Assembly: GCA_027475525.1 (NCBI GenBank)
Contig: JAMWFC010000130.1
Location: 62,001-126,000, forward strand
DNA: 64,000 bases
Direction of reading: 5' to 3'
Source: Macrolepiota albuminosa
Taxonomy: Eukaryota > Basidiomycota > Agaricomycetes > Agaricales > Agaricaceae
The notes under the pieces are model-generated. The model saw only the letters and a program-made list of their open reading frames with translations. It was not told the DNA's origin and did not search any database. This document shows, piece after piece, positions 1 to 10,139 of the stretch; the stretch's first letter is position 1; the number at the start of each line of letters is the position of its first letter. The translations under genes and the position numbers were made by a program.

Positions 1-958
1 TTGTGGATCTATCTCCAGGAGATAGTGCACCTTCATGGATTGCCAAGTTCAATCATAAGCAATCGAGATGCTAGGTTCACTTCCAAATGATGGAAGGAGC
101 TGCACAAACTGCTCAGAGCAAAGCTGCTCATGTCAACGTTGTTTCATCTGCAAACAGATGGTCAGACAGAATGCACAAATAGAAATATTGCGCAAATATT
201 GCGAGCAGTCATATGTCCTGATCAGAAGAACTGGGTGGATAGATGTCTACTTGTTGAATTCGCGATAAACATGAGCATCTCTGAAACCACAGGGTATTCA
301 CCCTTTGAACTCAATAATGGCTACATGCCATCCATGATATTTTGAACTTCGCACTGATGAAGCTATTCATGTGGGAGTGAAGCAGTTTGCGTGCAATGCG
401 CTAAGGAACTTGGCAGATGCCCATGATGCAATTATAGAATCGCACATATAGCAGACAAAACATGTGAATAATCGCAGATGTGATGACCTGAACATTAAGA
501 AAGGGAACCTAGTGTACCTCTTGACAAAGAACTTGAACCTGCCAAAAGACAGGGCAAGTAAGCTGTGTCCAAAGTGGATTGGACCATATAGGGTCCTTAA
601 GGCTGAGCCAAGCATGTCTAACTATGTGCTGGAACTGCCCCATGTGCTGCAAGCATGCAGGATAGTTTCCAAGTTCCATGTGTTGCTGTTGTGACCGTAC
701 TTGGCCAATAGTGATGCACTCTTTCCTAATTGTGCAACTTTGGAGCCGTATGACTTTGGAACTGGTGATAACCAGGAATGGTTTGTAGATGTCCTCATAG
801 GTCATCAGTGATAAGGGGAAACCTCAAATTTGAGGTAAGGTCGAGCTTAGGTGATACTACGTGGGAACTGCAAGTGAACTGCAAAGATCTTGCAGTGATG
901 GACAGGTACCCAGAGTTGCAGGGCATGAAACATCCTCAACAGCTAGCAAAACGTGCAT
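1..958 (+). pseudogene. Ty3/gypsy pol, 3' end: integrase core, GPY/F and chromodomain (decayed)
   Basis: This is the C-terminal part of a chromovirus-type Ty3/gypsy polyprotein; its 5' part lies outside the window. Frame 1 opens with an integrase core stretch (HGLPSS, SNRDARFTSK, HLQTDGQTECTNR), so the second Asp and the Glu of the DDE triad are visible. A TGA interrupts it just after FTSK, where a Trp/Phe is usual. After a stop at about 343 the reading resumes at 464-694 with the GPY/F-type end domain (PKWIGPYRVLK) and LVYLLTKNL. After a further shift, 768-955 reads like a chromodomain (EWFVDVLIGH, then LKFEVRSSLGDTTWE and a trailing LQGMKHPQQLAKR). At least three frame changes or stops make this copy non-functional. 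Family identity comes from motif recognition and is secure; subfamily is not. Confidence 0.9.
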
Positions 959-1175
959 AACACGTGTGTGGTAGTGGAATGTGGACAAAGTCCACTTTGA
1001 TGGCCAGTAACTAACCAGGTAGCTACTAATTGTGGCTGTTTAGGCAACTATGATTGCCGGTGAGAGACTGGGTGGCATGTATTTATAGTTGTTTACACCA
1101 CTGGCAGAGTTAGGGGATTGTTTTTTTTCTTTTCTTTCCTCAGTCCCAATATACGTAGCTGATGTGTGCTTCATA
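959..1175 (+). other. Spacer between pol end and the extra ORF
   Basis: A non-coding linker. It contains an AT-rich TATTTATAG block near 1079 and a pyrimidine-rich tract ending in CAG at about 1142, followed closely by the first ATG of the extra ORF (1176). The layout could be a splice acceptor or an internal promoter for the downstream ORF. This is inference; no donor site was identified. Confidence 0.3.
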
Positions 1176-2482
1176 ATGGCCTATTGGGGGCCGCAAAAGA
1201 GTGACCAGAGCCTGCAAGGCTCTAGTGGAGGCGGGAGACCTCCAAATATACATATGCAAGAATACTCTACCCAGTACCAGAGGCAGCCACCATATCTGGT
1301 GGCAAGCCAGTATCAGTCAGCGGGTGTGGCCTATCCAGGCTGTGAGGAACCGCTCCCATACCAAACTCCTCTCCATTCGCAAGAGATGGACATTGATGAT
1401 GAAGGGCGCCATAAGCGCTATTACCAGGAACCGTCATCATGCTTGTTTGCATCAATACTGACATATGCAGGTGTGGTGACGGGGCCACCATCCGTACCAT
1501 GGGTGCATTGGCCTGTGGTGGAATCGTATGTCAAACCTGCACTACAAGCGCAGGAGTTATCGGTGCCAGATGCACTCCTAAGCAGATTGGAAGCAGCAGG
1601 ATAGCCAGTCCCTGCAACTGTGTCCTTTCTGCAGGACAGTCTGGCCATGATGGTGATGGAGGGATTGCTCAATCAGATCAAGCTGATGAAGAGGCAGTAC
1701 ATTGCAGCGCTGGAGCAGATCAAACGCGCGTCTAAGTGCAAATTCTCTACTTTTAAGGAACTGACCACCAAGGTCAAAAGGGCCAAGTATCAGCCCACTT
1801 GATTGGTCGACTCTCCATGGGCCAGGCTGCCACTGGCTGCGCAATCCACACGCCATGAGAAGCCTGCTCAGCCTGTTGCGTTGTCATTGTAGTTATCTGC
1901 TCTGGCCCTTCAGGCCTTCTCATAGTCATTGACTGCAGTCAGTGAGCCCTTGGCAGGGCTGTCTCTGGGTCAGCAGGAACCTGCATTGTCTCAGGCTCCA
2001 TCTATGGGGCCCAAATCTGTTGCTGTGGTGCTAAGAGCACCCATTACCATCACCTCTCATGCTGAGCCTGGAAGGAGAACTCTGGCACAAAATGCGCCTG
2101 CCCCTCCAGTGGCTCAGCCACCATTCAAACTATCTGCCCTGGCCAAGTCAGGGCCTTCATGTCAACGTTGAGGCCGTAAGCTGTCTCTCAATGCCTCCAA
2201 ACTGGAGGTGATAGAGTTCCCAGCTGGCATTCCCACACAGGCTGGGAAAGTCTCAATGTTGTTTTTGTTGCCTGTTACCATGCCCACACTATAGGCACAC
2301 AATCCTGTGGTCACCTTGACCCCAACCCTTGCTCTCCAGAGCAATACAACAGTCTGGTGGCAACCTTGAGAAATCTGCCCATGCCTGGAAAAGGCAAAGC
2401 ACCAGTTGTCTCTTTATTCAACGAGAGCAACTATGGAGAGTTGAGCTCAGAGCATGAGGAGGAGGCGTAGGAAGGGGAATCG
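1176..2482 (+). pseudogene. Extra ORF downstream of gypsy pol, segment 1 (N-terminal)
   Basis: An ORF begins at ATG 1176 (MAYWGPQKSDQ) and continues in one frame to about 2330 with in-frame stops at 1602-1604 and 1800-1802, then shifts frame to end in an acidic stretch (SSEHEEEA) at the LTR junction. It is rich in Gln, Pro, Ser and Ala, with a basic helical patch at 1620-1800 (NQIKLMKRQYIAALEQIKRA). It lies in the env-like position 3' of pol, but no signal peptide or membrane segment is visible. No known family was recognised. The rest of the gene is found inverted at 2982-4118 and then in direct orientation at 4695-5071. Confidence 0.6.
2478..2482. repeat. Half of a target-site duplication (AATCG) of solo LTR A
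   Basis: AATCG lies directly before solo LTR A. Its partner, CGATT (reverse complement), sits at 4114-4118 beside solo LTR B. This swapped placement is the signature of an inversion of the sequence between the two LTRs. Confidence 0.7.
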
Positions 2483-2981
2483 TGTAAAGGCGACCTTTAG
2501 AGGCTGTAGCTCAGTCACACAGCTGGCAGAGGGAGATCTAAAGTGTATTAGAATATATACTGACAATATCAAGGTAGCTACTCACCTGGCAGAGGGAGAT
2601 CCAAAGAGAACAAGTCTAGGGATTCCCTATGCCAGGTTGGACGCTTCTGGGGCCTCTGAAGTGTGGGAAACAACTGTACAGTACAACAAAACCTTAAAAA
2701 CTCGAAAATTGCCTACACAAACACTTGTACAAGTAAGAGGCAAACTCTGGCAAACTCTGGCTTATATAAGTGGTCTGGAAGTGGTGCTGAGTGGGCCCAC
2801 ACTTGTCTGAATGGTGGCTAAAGAACCAGAGCATCTCAAGGGCTGAGAGTAGTACTAACAGATAGTGTTGAAAGAATAGAAACAGTGAAATGAAATAATG
2901 TCAGAAGAAATAAGAGAATGAATGGAAGGAGAGTGAAGAGATAAGGAGTGAGAAAAGGAAGAAATGAGGAGTCCCCTGACA
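2483..2981 (-). mobile_element. Solo LTR A (499 bp, minus orientation)
   Basis: Read on the minus strand it starts TGTCAGGGGACTCC and ends in CTTTACA, i.e. TG...CA. It carries a TTATATAAG TATA box about 200 bp in. It is a close relative of the copies at 4119-4694 and 22270-22844. No internal retrotransposon sequence of this family lies beside it, so it is a solo LTR. The open frame across it (2454-2810) is non-coding LTR sequence. Confidence 0.85.
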
Positions 2982-4118
2982 GATTGCAGGAGGGGTGCCA
3001 TATTTGTTCAAGCGCTCCATGCGCTCATCGTTGATCTGTTTGAAGATGTCCATAGACATCATGGGGGCGTGGAACTGCTGTTACAGGAAGACCACTCCAT
3101 ATGTATATGCTTGGTCTACCCAGTCGGGTGGTATCCAGTTGTGTAATAAGACATGTAACACATTGTTGTTGGAGAAGTTCTGTGCAAAGTCGTCTGCTAC
3201 ATGAACGGGATGGAGTTCCAGCTGGAGCCCTCTCTGGGGCTCAAAAGGCTGGTCGGGAAACATGGTGTTGTATGAGGCAATTGCCTCATGATAAAGACCT
3301 GGGTGGGCCATGACAAGGGTCATGCGCTGCACTGTTAGCGCAGAGAGCTCGGCATAAGGCAAATCCAAAGAGGGTTTGCCAGTGCATGTGGTAGGTGTGA
3401 TCGACCACAATGCCCTGATAAGTGTTTTCCAAACCAGGACAACTAAAGACCAGCACGTACTGTGCAAGCTGCTCCAGGTTGAACAGTGTGGCTGGGTCTT
3501 GAGCGCGCATTACATGCAGCATGGTGGAACCATCTTCTTTTGTGCGCAGATAGTGCCCTGGAATGTGTTGGTGCTCAACAAGCGCTAGGTCATCAGCCTC
3601 CTGAATTGATCTGACGAGGTTCTAGTAGTGAGGGTCTTCCATCAGGAGCCTCATCGTTTGGTTGTGCATCTGGGGCTCTGTAATGAGAAGGTACGTGGTA
3701 ATTCTGTCGCATTGAGGCGTGTGTGGGTTTGAATAGTATTTAAAGAACTGATCAAGCTCTAATGGACTGCAGGAGAGGCTACAAGGGGAAAACTTGTATA
3801 TGACACTGGCTGGTAGGCCAGCATAGTGCCCAGAAGAGAACTCATAAGCCGCTGCCCAATTGATGTCAGCTCCCAACAGCACAGCATTCAAATGATATGA
3901 ATAGTACGTGCAATGGCTGAGTGCTCCTCTGAAGCACAAGTTCATCCGCTCAATGTTGAGCGGACCCCACACCTTCACTCCCAATCCGTCAGGGATCTTC
4001 CCCAAAAACTCATCTTGGGCTCTATATTTCAGGGCCTGCAACTCCTTGGCACAATTTGCCTTCTTCTTCGCAATGCGCTTATTGTGCAATACCTGCTAGA
4101 ATTGGTCTACTGCCGATT
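2982..4118 (-). pseudogene. Extra ORF, segment 2 (central part, inverted between two solo LTRs)
   Basis: The minus strand carries open stretches at 4089-3622 (HNKRIAKKKANCAKE..., 155 aa), 3522-3286 and 3467-3081, with frame changes between them. Reversing this segment joins it in frame to the end of segment 1 at AATCG and to the start of segment 3 at CAATC. It is therefore the middle of the same ORF, flipped. The product is unknown. The 3622-4089 part is basic at its start and then mixed, with no transmembrane segment. It is broken by frameshifts as well as by the inversion. Confidence 0.75.
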
Positions 4119-4694
4119 TGTCAGGGGACTCCTCATTTCTTCCTTTTCTCACTCCTTATCTCTTCACTCTCCTTTCATTCATTCTCTTATTTCTTCTGAC
4201 ATTATTTCATTTCACTGTTTCTATTCTTTCAACACTATCTGTTAGTACTACTCTCAGCCCTTGAGATGCTCTGGTTCTTTAGCCACCATTCAGACAAGTG
4301 TGGGCCCACTCAGCACCACTTCCAGACCACTTATATAAGCCAGAGTTTGCCAGAGTTTGCCTCTTACTTGTACAAGTGTTTGTGTAGGCAATTTTCGAGT
4401 TTTTAAGGTTTTGTTGTACTGTACAGTTGTTTCCCACACCTTATTTGTACAAGTGTTTGTGTAGGCAATTTTCGAGTTTTTAAGGTTTTGTTGTACTGTA
4501 CAGTTGTTTCCCATGCTTCAGAGGCCCCAGAAGCGTCCAACCTGGCATAGGGAATCCCTAGACTTGTTTTCTTTGGATCTCCCTCTGCCAGGTGAGTAGC
4601 TACCTTGATATTGTCAGTATATATTCTAATACACTTTGGATCTCCCTCTGCCAGCTGTGTGACTGAGCCACAGCCTCTAGAGGTTGCCCTTACA
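4119..4694 (+). mobile_element. Solo LTR B (576 bp, plus orientation, with internal duplication)
   Basis: It runs from TGTCAGGGGACTCC to CCCTTACA, with TATA box TTATATAAG at about 4331. It is about 77 bp longer than LTR A because 4363-4436 is repeated at 4440-4513 (offset 77) with one mismatch. The two repeat copies carry different variants (CACACC versus ATGCTTC after the shared TTTCC), as if two different LTR copies had been stitched together. Confidence 0.85.
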
Positions 4695-5071
4695 CAATCC
4701 CACAATGGAATGGATGGCGGGAGATAACCAAAGACAATCACTATCGTCTGATGTTCAAGCACAACAAAGAAAGTTGTCTTTCCAAGAACTCTGAGGCCAA
4801 TGGCCTCTATTATCTCATCAGCATGGACCCGAATTGGATCAATCTCCTAAAACGCATGGCAGCGCATGGTACGCTACCCACCATTGCTTCAGCAATTAAT
4901 GTCACACTAACTAAGTCTATGGTGGTAGACATGCCTGCAGTCAAGGGGCCTATAACCCCACTGAGGACAAAATCGGCACCTCCCCCTCCTATGAGTAACG
5001 TCACACTGAAGAAGGAGTCAATGGTGACTAAGATGGGTGCAGTTGCAGAAGCATCGTCAGATGGGTCCTAG
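4695..5071 (+). pseudogene. Extra ORF, segment 3 (C-terminal)
   Basis: This is the C-terminal end of the ORF begun at 1176. After CAATC (4695-4699) the frame reads PQWNGWREITK, then a stretch with MDPNWINLLKRMA, a Pro-rich patch (APPPPMSN) and a stop at 5069-5071. It is open for about 125 codons, which makes it the best-preserved part. Function unknown. Confidence 0.6.
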
Positions 5072-5475
5072 ACCCATATTTTTGTATGTAGGTAACTCTG
5101 AGTAACCCACTTGAGATGTTCAAGCTGACATGCACTCCAGTGTAGCGTGTATATACAGCGGACCCAGAGGAGGGGTCACCTCATTTTGTTTTATCTTGAA
5201 TTTCATATTTTTTGGCTGCTAGTGTCATACAGCACCTGTCTGATAAGAGACTGCAATCTTTTGTGTTCAGACAACACAACTACATCACACATGATGCTAA
5301 CATTTTGCAGCAACACAAAGCGCGTATTATCCTGCTGATTGCACTATTGTGCATCTCCCATTTCACTTCAACTCCCTTCCTAAGACCAAGTATTCAGTCT
5401 CATTGGGAGGTATGTAACGGAGTCACACTTGTTACTAGCGTCAATGATGCTATAAGCATTTATTAGAGTATTATG
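5072..5475 (+). repeat. Probable 3' LTR or 3' untranslated region of the gypsy element
   Basis: The region directly follows the stop of the extra ORF. It contains TATATACAGCGGACCC near 5150, resembling an LTR promoter, and later GGGAGGTATGTAACGGAGTC. No second LTR copy lies in the window to fix the boundaries, so both the end and the identity are inferred. Confidence 0.35.
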
Positions 5476-5586
5476 TAAGACAACATCTTGTATTCACTCT
5501 AGTTCTAGTCAATCCAATACTGCGGTCTGATTCAGCATTGTGTGATACACACAAGATAGTTCTAACTCGTAATCTACGGTTACACC

Positions 5587-5806
5587 CAGTATGAAATATC
5601 TTTCAGAATACCTTGGCTAGGACTGGCATCTTTTATATTAGTAGTATGAGGCCTTGATCCTGTGATATTTTACATTTGATTTTGAGCCTTTTCTGATCAG
5701 TCAATTATTATATTCTAAGGTGTCCCCTTTATGTAGAGTCAGATTCTGCTCTAATCCTTTAGGTTTCAGTGTAAAATATATTCCAAAATACTTCAGTCAG
5801 GACTGG
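5587..5806 (+). repeat. Diverged ~150-bp repeat family, copy 1 and start of copy 2
   Basis: A unit containing GGCTAGGACTGGCATC, GTAGTATGAGGCCTTGATC and TTTAGGTTTCAGTGTAAAAT. Its beginning (TTCCAAAATACTTCAGTCAGGACTGG) recurs at 5781-5806, where it is cut by the SINE insertion. Related copies follow at 6640-6782 and 6783-6930. The unit is AT-rich, non-coding and of unknown origin. Confidence 0.6.
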
Positions 5807-5807
5807 C

Positions 5808-6639
5808 CATGGTGGCTCAGCTGGCACTGCCATGGTCTGAAGCAGAGGTCACATGCTCTTGCAAGTGGGGAGGATGTAAGTTCAAACTGCGCTCATGTAA
5901 AAAACACTTTAAACACTACGTGAGTTATTTCAACGCCGCTGAAAAGCCACCACCTGCACATGTTGACTAGGGAGGCTTTGTTGTGCAGGCCGTAGTTGGA
6001 TGAACCAATCAACACATGACTTGATGAAGCAATGTGACCACTGCACTCTTGTCCAAAACAGAAAAAATAGTTAGGGTTGCCCAGTGGGACGGAATTGGGA
6101 GAGGTTAAACTCACTGACCAAGCATGTTCTAATATGGGTGGGTGGGAAAAGAAGGTGTCAATAGTTTGATCAGGCTGCTGACATAATGTGTGGTCCATCA
6201 GATGAGTTGGCACAGTTGTTGAGGTCGAAGTTAAAGTTAATTTGATCAGCTGCTTATCATTGGCTTAAAAACCAGCAGGTGGCAGGACTGTCATTGGCCT
6301 ACTCAGCTGGCTCATACTGTTGCAGGTTCCAAATCTCAGGATTGATCTCTGGAAGATACCATCTGGGTGCAGGGGAAGTTATAGTATTGCGGGGCCTTAC
6401 CAGAAGTTACGGCTTAGAGGGAGCCAATAGGTGATCGGTCTTCTAAGACCTATACCAACCAAACACCAGCAAGCATTGCTGAGAGTAGAAGGGTCAGGAG
6501 TAAATAGGGACGGTACAATAATAGTGAATTGATATGGAGAAATACTATACCTTACTATACCGTGTGACCTAGGACACAATATCCAAGCAATATGCATGTA
6601 AAAATAGGTCTCAAAAAAATAAAAATAAAAGGGTTCATC
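5808..6639 (+). mobile_element. tRNA-derived SINE-like element with A/B boxes, A-rich tail and TSD
   Basis: It starts with a pol III type A box (TGGCTCAGCTGG, 5813-5824) and a B-box-like AGTTCAAACTGC (5879-5890). It ends in an A-rich tail (AAAAAAATAAAAATAAAA, about 6613-6630). It interrupts the surrounding 150-bp repeat: TCAGTCAGGACTGGC before it and TCAGTTAGGACTAAC after it are the expected, slightly diverged target-site duplication. About 830 bp is long for a SINE, so the 3' part may be a partner LINE tail or a further insertion. The open frames inside are not coding. Confidence 0.55.
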
Positions 6640-6930
6640 ATCAGTTAGGACTAACAACTTTTATATTGGTAGTATAAGCTCTTAATCTTGTAATATTTAA
6701 CATTTGATTTTGAGTGTTGATCATCATATTTCAAGTTGTCCCTTCTTTCTAGATCCAGATTCTACTCTAATTCTTTAGGTCTTTGGCTAGGACTGACAAC
6801 TTTCATATTGGTAGTATGAGGCCTTGATCTTGTGATATCTTATATTTGACTTTGAGCCTTTCCTAATTGGTCAATTATCATGTTCTAAGTTGTTCCTTCT
6901 GCTCAAAGTTATAATCTGCTTTATGTAATT
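6640..6930 (+). repeat. Diverged ~150-bp repeat family, copies 2 (remainder) and 3
   Basis: Two adjacent units sharing GACT(A/G)ACAACTTT.ATATTGGTAGTAT..G, CTTGATCTTGTGATAT and AATTCTTTAGG(T) with the copy at 5587-5757. Identity is visibly below that of the transposons in the window, so these are old. Confidence 0.6.
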
Positions 6931-7555
6931 AGTCAATCATTACATTTTCTTCACAAAGGTTTTGATAATTTAAGCATATAGCATCAGTCTTGACATATTC
7001 TTCAAAACTATCAACTATCTATTTAAAAACTCATATTTAGTATGCATATATGCTATATTTTCATACACTATAGCATTCTACTAATTATCAGCTTTTTATT
7101 AGTATTTTATACATGTATATTTACTCTGAAGCTGCTCATATAACTATGTAAACATCTGCTTCTATTAGATTTTGGATAGTTATCTCTTTAAATTTGCAAT
7201 TCATCATCTAACATATTTATATTTAACTTACTTGCAGCCAAAAAAGCTATGTAATCAAGTCAGATATCTTTATTTAAATAGTGGTTTTTATACAGTTTTT
7301 TTCTAAATCAGTTCATTTAGTTGGCACTCACATTGTGAGTGCCCATAATATTACAGATTGTAAAAATTATATATAATAAATTATCTATATTTATTTGTCA
7401 GCATTAAAGCACATGACTTGCTGATGCACTGACACTTTTGTTGATATTTATTTAATTTAGATAGGATTAACCTTATATTAAAATATATGTTTATTTTTTT
7501 AAACAAATTAATTAACATGGGGAACTTGATCACTTTTGATGAGGGCTCTTTAATT
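6931..7555. other. AT-rich non-coding stretch
   Basis: No coding signal was seen. It contains a perfect 21-nt palindrome GGCACTCACATTGTGAGTGC... (7323-7343) and a TIR-like motif AACTTGATCACTTTTGATGA (about 7523-7542) shared with the MITE at 25.8 kb. A degraded DNA-transposon end therefore probably lies here. Confidence 0.4.
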
Positions 7556-7900
7556 ACATAACATACAACTACATCTTGGCTTTATAATGACATATGAATC
7601 ATTTGATTTGGACAAGAACTCGCTGATTAATAAATCAAACAAAGTATTCAATCATTGGAGCAGTTTTTTGACCCACTCTAATTTACTCTAATTTTCATAT
7701 CTAGTACTTGGTATGGCCTCCATTTGCCTTTATAAGGCAGTTTTTTGACTCATTTTAATTTTCATATTTTCTTAATACTTTTCAGCAGTAGAAGATGGAA
7801 ACACCTTGTGAGAAGTATAAACAATGTTATGTGACCTTGTTTGTACTAATTTGACATGTTCAACTTCAATTAATCACCTTCTTGACACTCTACCACCATC

Positions 7901-8997
7901 ATGCAACCTGTTTCTGCTGCCAATCACTTTTCTGTTGCTTCTCTCTTCAATGAAGAGTATTCTCAGCGTCAAATCCAAGCAAAAACTGGCCTGGAAAAGG
8001 GCACTATTGGGAGGATCAGCAAAGAGCTGGAGAGCAATAAAGAGAATCATTCTGGAGGTCGTCCTTCCAAGCTTACAGCACATGACAAACAGTCTATTAT
8101 TTGTCAAATTACTATTAGGAAGCTGGATAATGCTGTTCAAACTACACAGTTCATTAATTCTGTCTTTTCTAGTCCTGTCAATCCTCAGACAGTCAGAAAT
8201 GCATTGAAGAAGGCAGGCTTTTGCTCAGCAACAAAGAAGAAAGTTCTAGTCCTGTCAATCCTCAGACAGTCAGAAATGCATTGAAGAAGGCAGGCTTTTG
8301 CTCAGCAACAAAGAAGAAAGTTCCTATGCTCAAGGCTGCTCATCATGCAAACCAGCTTAAATTTGCTCAGTATCATGAAAACTGGACAGTGGAGGATTGG
8401 AAAAGAGTTTTGTGGAGTGATGAGACAAAGATTAATTGGATTGGATCAGATGGGAAGGTATATGTGTGGAAAATTCCAGGAGAACCACTATCTGACCACA
8501 TCACTACACCAACTGTCAAGCATGGAGAAGGAAACAATTTAATGGTATGGGGCTGCATGGGTTGGAATGGAGTAGGGAAGCTCATAGAAGTTCAGGGGAA
8601 GATAGATGCTGCACAGTATTGTGAGATTTTGGATGAGGGAGTGGTGGAAAGCTTTGAGAATTTGAAAATGGAGGAGGAAGGACAATATTTTCAGCAGGAT
8701 AACAACCCAAAACACACCTCCAAACGGGCAACAACCTGGTTTTCTGATAACAACATCATTGTAATATCCTGGCCTGCCCAATCCCCTGACCTCAATCCCA
8801 TTGAACATCTCTGGGTTTACATCAAGTGCAAACTTTTGGAGTATGAGGTACCCCCTAAAGGAGTGCATGAGTTGTGGAAGAGAGTGGTCAAGAATTGGAA
8901 TGAAATACCATCAGAGGTATGCCAAAGCCTCATAGAAAGCATGCCTAGAAGGATCAAGGCAGTTATAAAGGCAAATGGAGGCCATACCAAGTACTAG
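7901..8997 (+). pseudogene. Tc1/mariner transposase, DD34E, frameshifted only by a 77-bp duplication
   Basis: This transposase would cut and paste the surrounding element. The N-terminal part (from ATG 7901, MQPVSAANHF) has the helix-turn-helix region with RQIQAKTGLEKGTIGRISKE and the GRPSKL hinge. The catalytic part shows WSDETKINWIG, FQQDNNPKHTS and SPDLNPIEHLW; there are 34 residues between the second Asp and the Glu. The C-terminus is NGGHTKY at 8997. The only break is the exact 77-bp repeat around 8170-8323, which puts the two halves in different frames. Without it one uninterrupted protein of about 340 aa results. If the duplication is an assembly error, the gene may be intact in the real genome. 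Confidence 0.85.
8167..8323. repeat. 77-bp tandem duplication inside the Tc1 transposase gene
   Basis: The unit from 8170 repeats exactly at 8247 (offset 77; match 80 bp including 3 chance bases). It is the sole cause of the transposase frameshift. Confidence 0.95.
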
Positions 8998-9116
8998 ATA
9001 TGAAAATTAGAGTAAATTAGAGTGGGTCAAAAAACTGCTTTATAAAGGCAAATGGAGGCCATACCAAGTACTAGATATGAAAATTAGAGTAAATTAGAGT
9101 GGGTCAAAAAACTGCT
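8963..9116. repeat. 77-bp tandem duplication at the right TIR of the Tc1 element
   Basis: 8963-9039 and 9040-9116 are identical (TTATAAAGGCAAATGGAGGC...). The left arm has only one copy of this sequence. Confidence 0.95.
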
Positions 9117-9222
9117 CCAATGATTGAATACTTTGTTTGATTTATTAATCAGCGAGTTCTTGTCCAAATCAAATGATTCATATGTCATTATAAAGCCAAG
9201 ATGTAGTTGTATGTTATGTGAT

Positions 9223-10139
9223 TTTCTACAATTTCTTGCTTATATAATTGTTGCACACCATGTGAATCTTTCTAAAAAGGCCAAACATTGGGGCAGTTTT
9301 TTGAGCCAGTGTAGCTTGTTTAGGGGTGCCAAGAGATCTGAGTAGTAGAGAGGCCTCATTTGGTCCATACTATTCCAGTAGTTTATGACTTTAACTCATA
9401 TATGATAGCTATCTCAACTCTATATGCACAAGTTGTTAAAAGGTTTGACTCTTTCTGAGGATATGTTTAACTCTATATAACATATTTTTGATATTCTTTC
9501 AAAGGCTCACTCTATCCAAGGGCTTGCTTGTAATTTATCAATATTTTTCTCACTAGCATTTGAAAGAGTCAACTATTGAGCTCTATGCAGTACAGTACCT
9601 CAAAATTTAATAATTATTAGCTTTATTTTTCATGCTCATTGTCACTACATTATGCAATTAAGCTAAAAGAGCTCAGGAGAATTGTCGCACTTTTGTAAAT
9701 CTTATTTAGTATTAAGCTTTTATATTGCTGCATATGGATTCCTCTGACAGCATATAAGACCAAGTTACCAATATCACTCTTACTTTTGTTCTACCACTCT
9801 CTCCAACTCTGCTTTTGTTTTTCAACAATAAATACTCAGAATTTTCACAAGCAAAGTACTTATTTTTTTTACAATTCTTTCAAGTATTTATATTTACCAG
9901 GTTACTATGCCAAAGCTGTATGAATTCAAAGTATTGTTTATAGATCTCTTGATCATACTCAGTCTTTAGTATAATGTGTCTAATTAAAGCATGCCAAAGG
10001 CCAACTTATCTCAGCAGTCGAGATGAAAAGAAGCAATACAATGCCAAGTATCACAATTTAACTCATATTTTTATATTTAACAGTTTGTTATAATATCTTT
10101 ATTCTAGCTTGATATCTTTTTATTTTTATTTTTTGAATT
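9223..10139. other. AT-rich stretch without recognisable genes
   Basis: Only short open frames with many stops were found. No repeat, TIR or RNA gene was recognised. It may be the eroded 5' flank of the helicase relic that follows. Confidence 0.4.

Larger units (their letters stand above)
7556..9219 (+). mobile_element. Tc1/mariner-like transposon with long TIRs
   Basis: Inverted repeats of about 175 bp bound the element. The left arm starts ACATAACATACAACTACATC at 7556 and the right arm ends with its reverse complement at 9219. Inside both arms lies the Tc1-type tip CAGTTTTTTGACCCACTC. The transposase gene occupies 7901-8997. Flanking dinucleotides are TA on the left and TG on the right, so a TA target duplication is possible but not intact. 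Two exact 77-bp tandem duplications (8167-8323 and 8963-9116) lengthen the element. Confidence 0.8.

Noticed and set aside
2454..2810. 118-codon ORF, also found at 4403-4762 and 22460-22852 on the minus strand
   Set aside because: It lies wholly within LTR sequence (TATA box, U3/R region) and is open only because the LTR lacks stops in one frame.
2482..4695. A DNA transposon with ~490-bp TIRs, 4-bp TSD (AATC) and a minus-strand gene
   Set aside because: The same terminal sequence occurs alone at 22270-22844 with TG...CA ends and a perfect 5-bp TSD, so it is an LTR. The swapped flanks and restored reading frame explain the structure as two solo LTRs plus an inversion.
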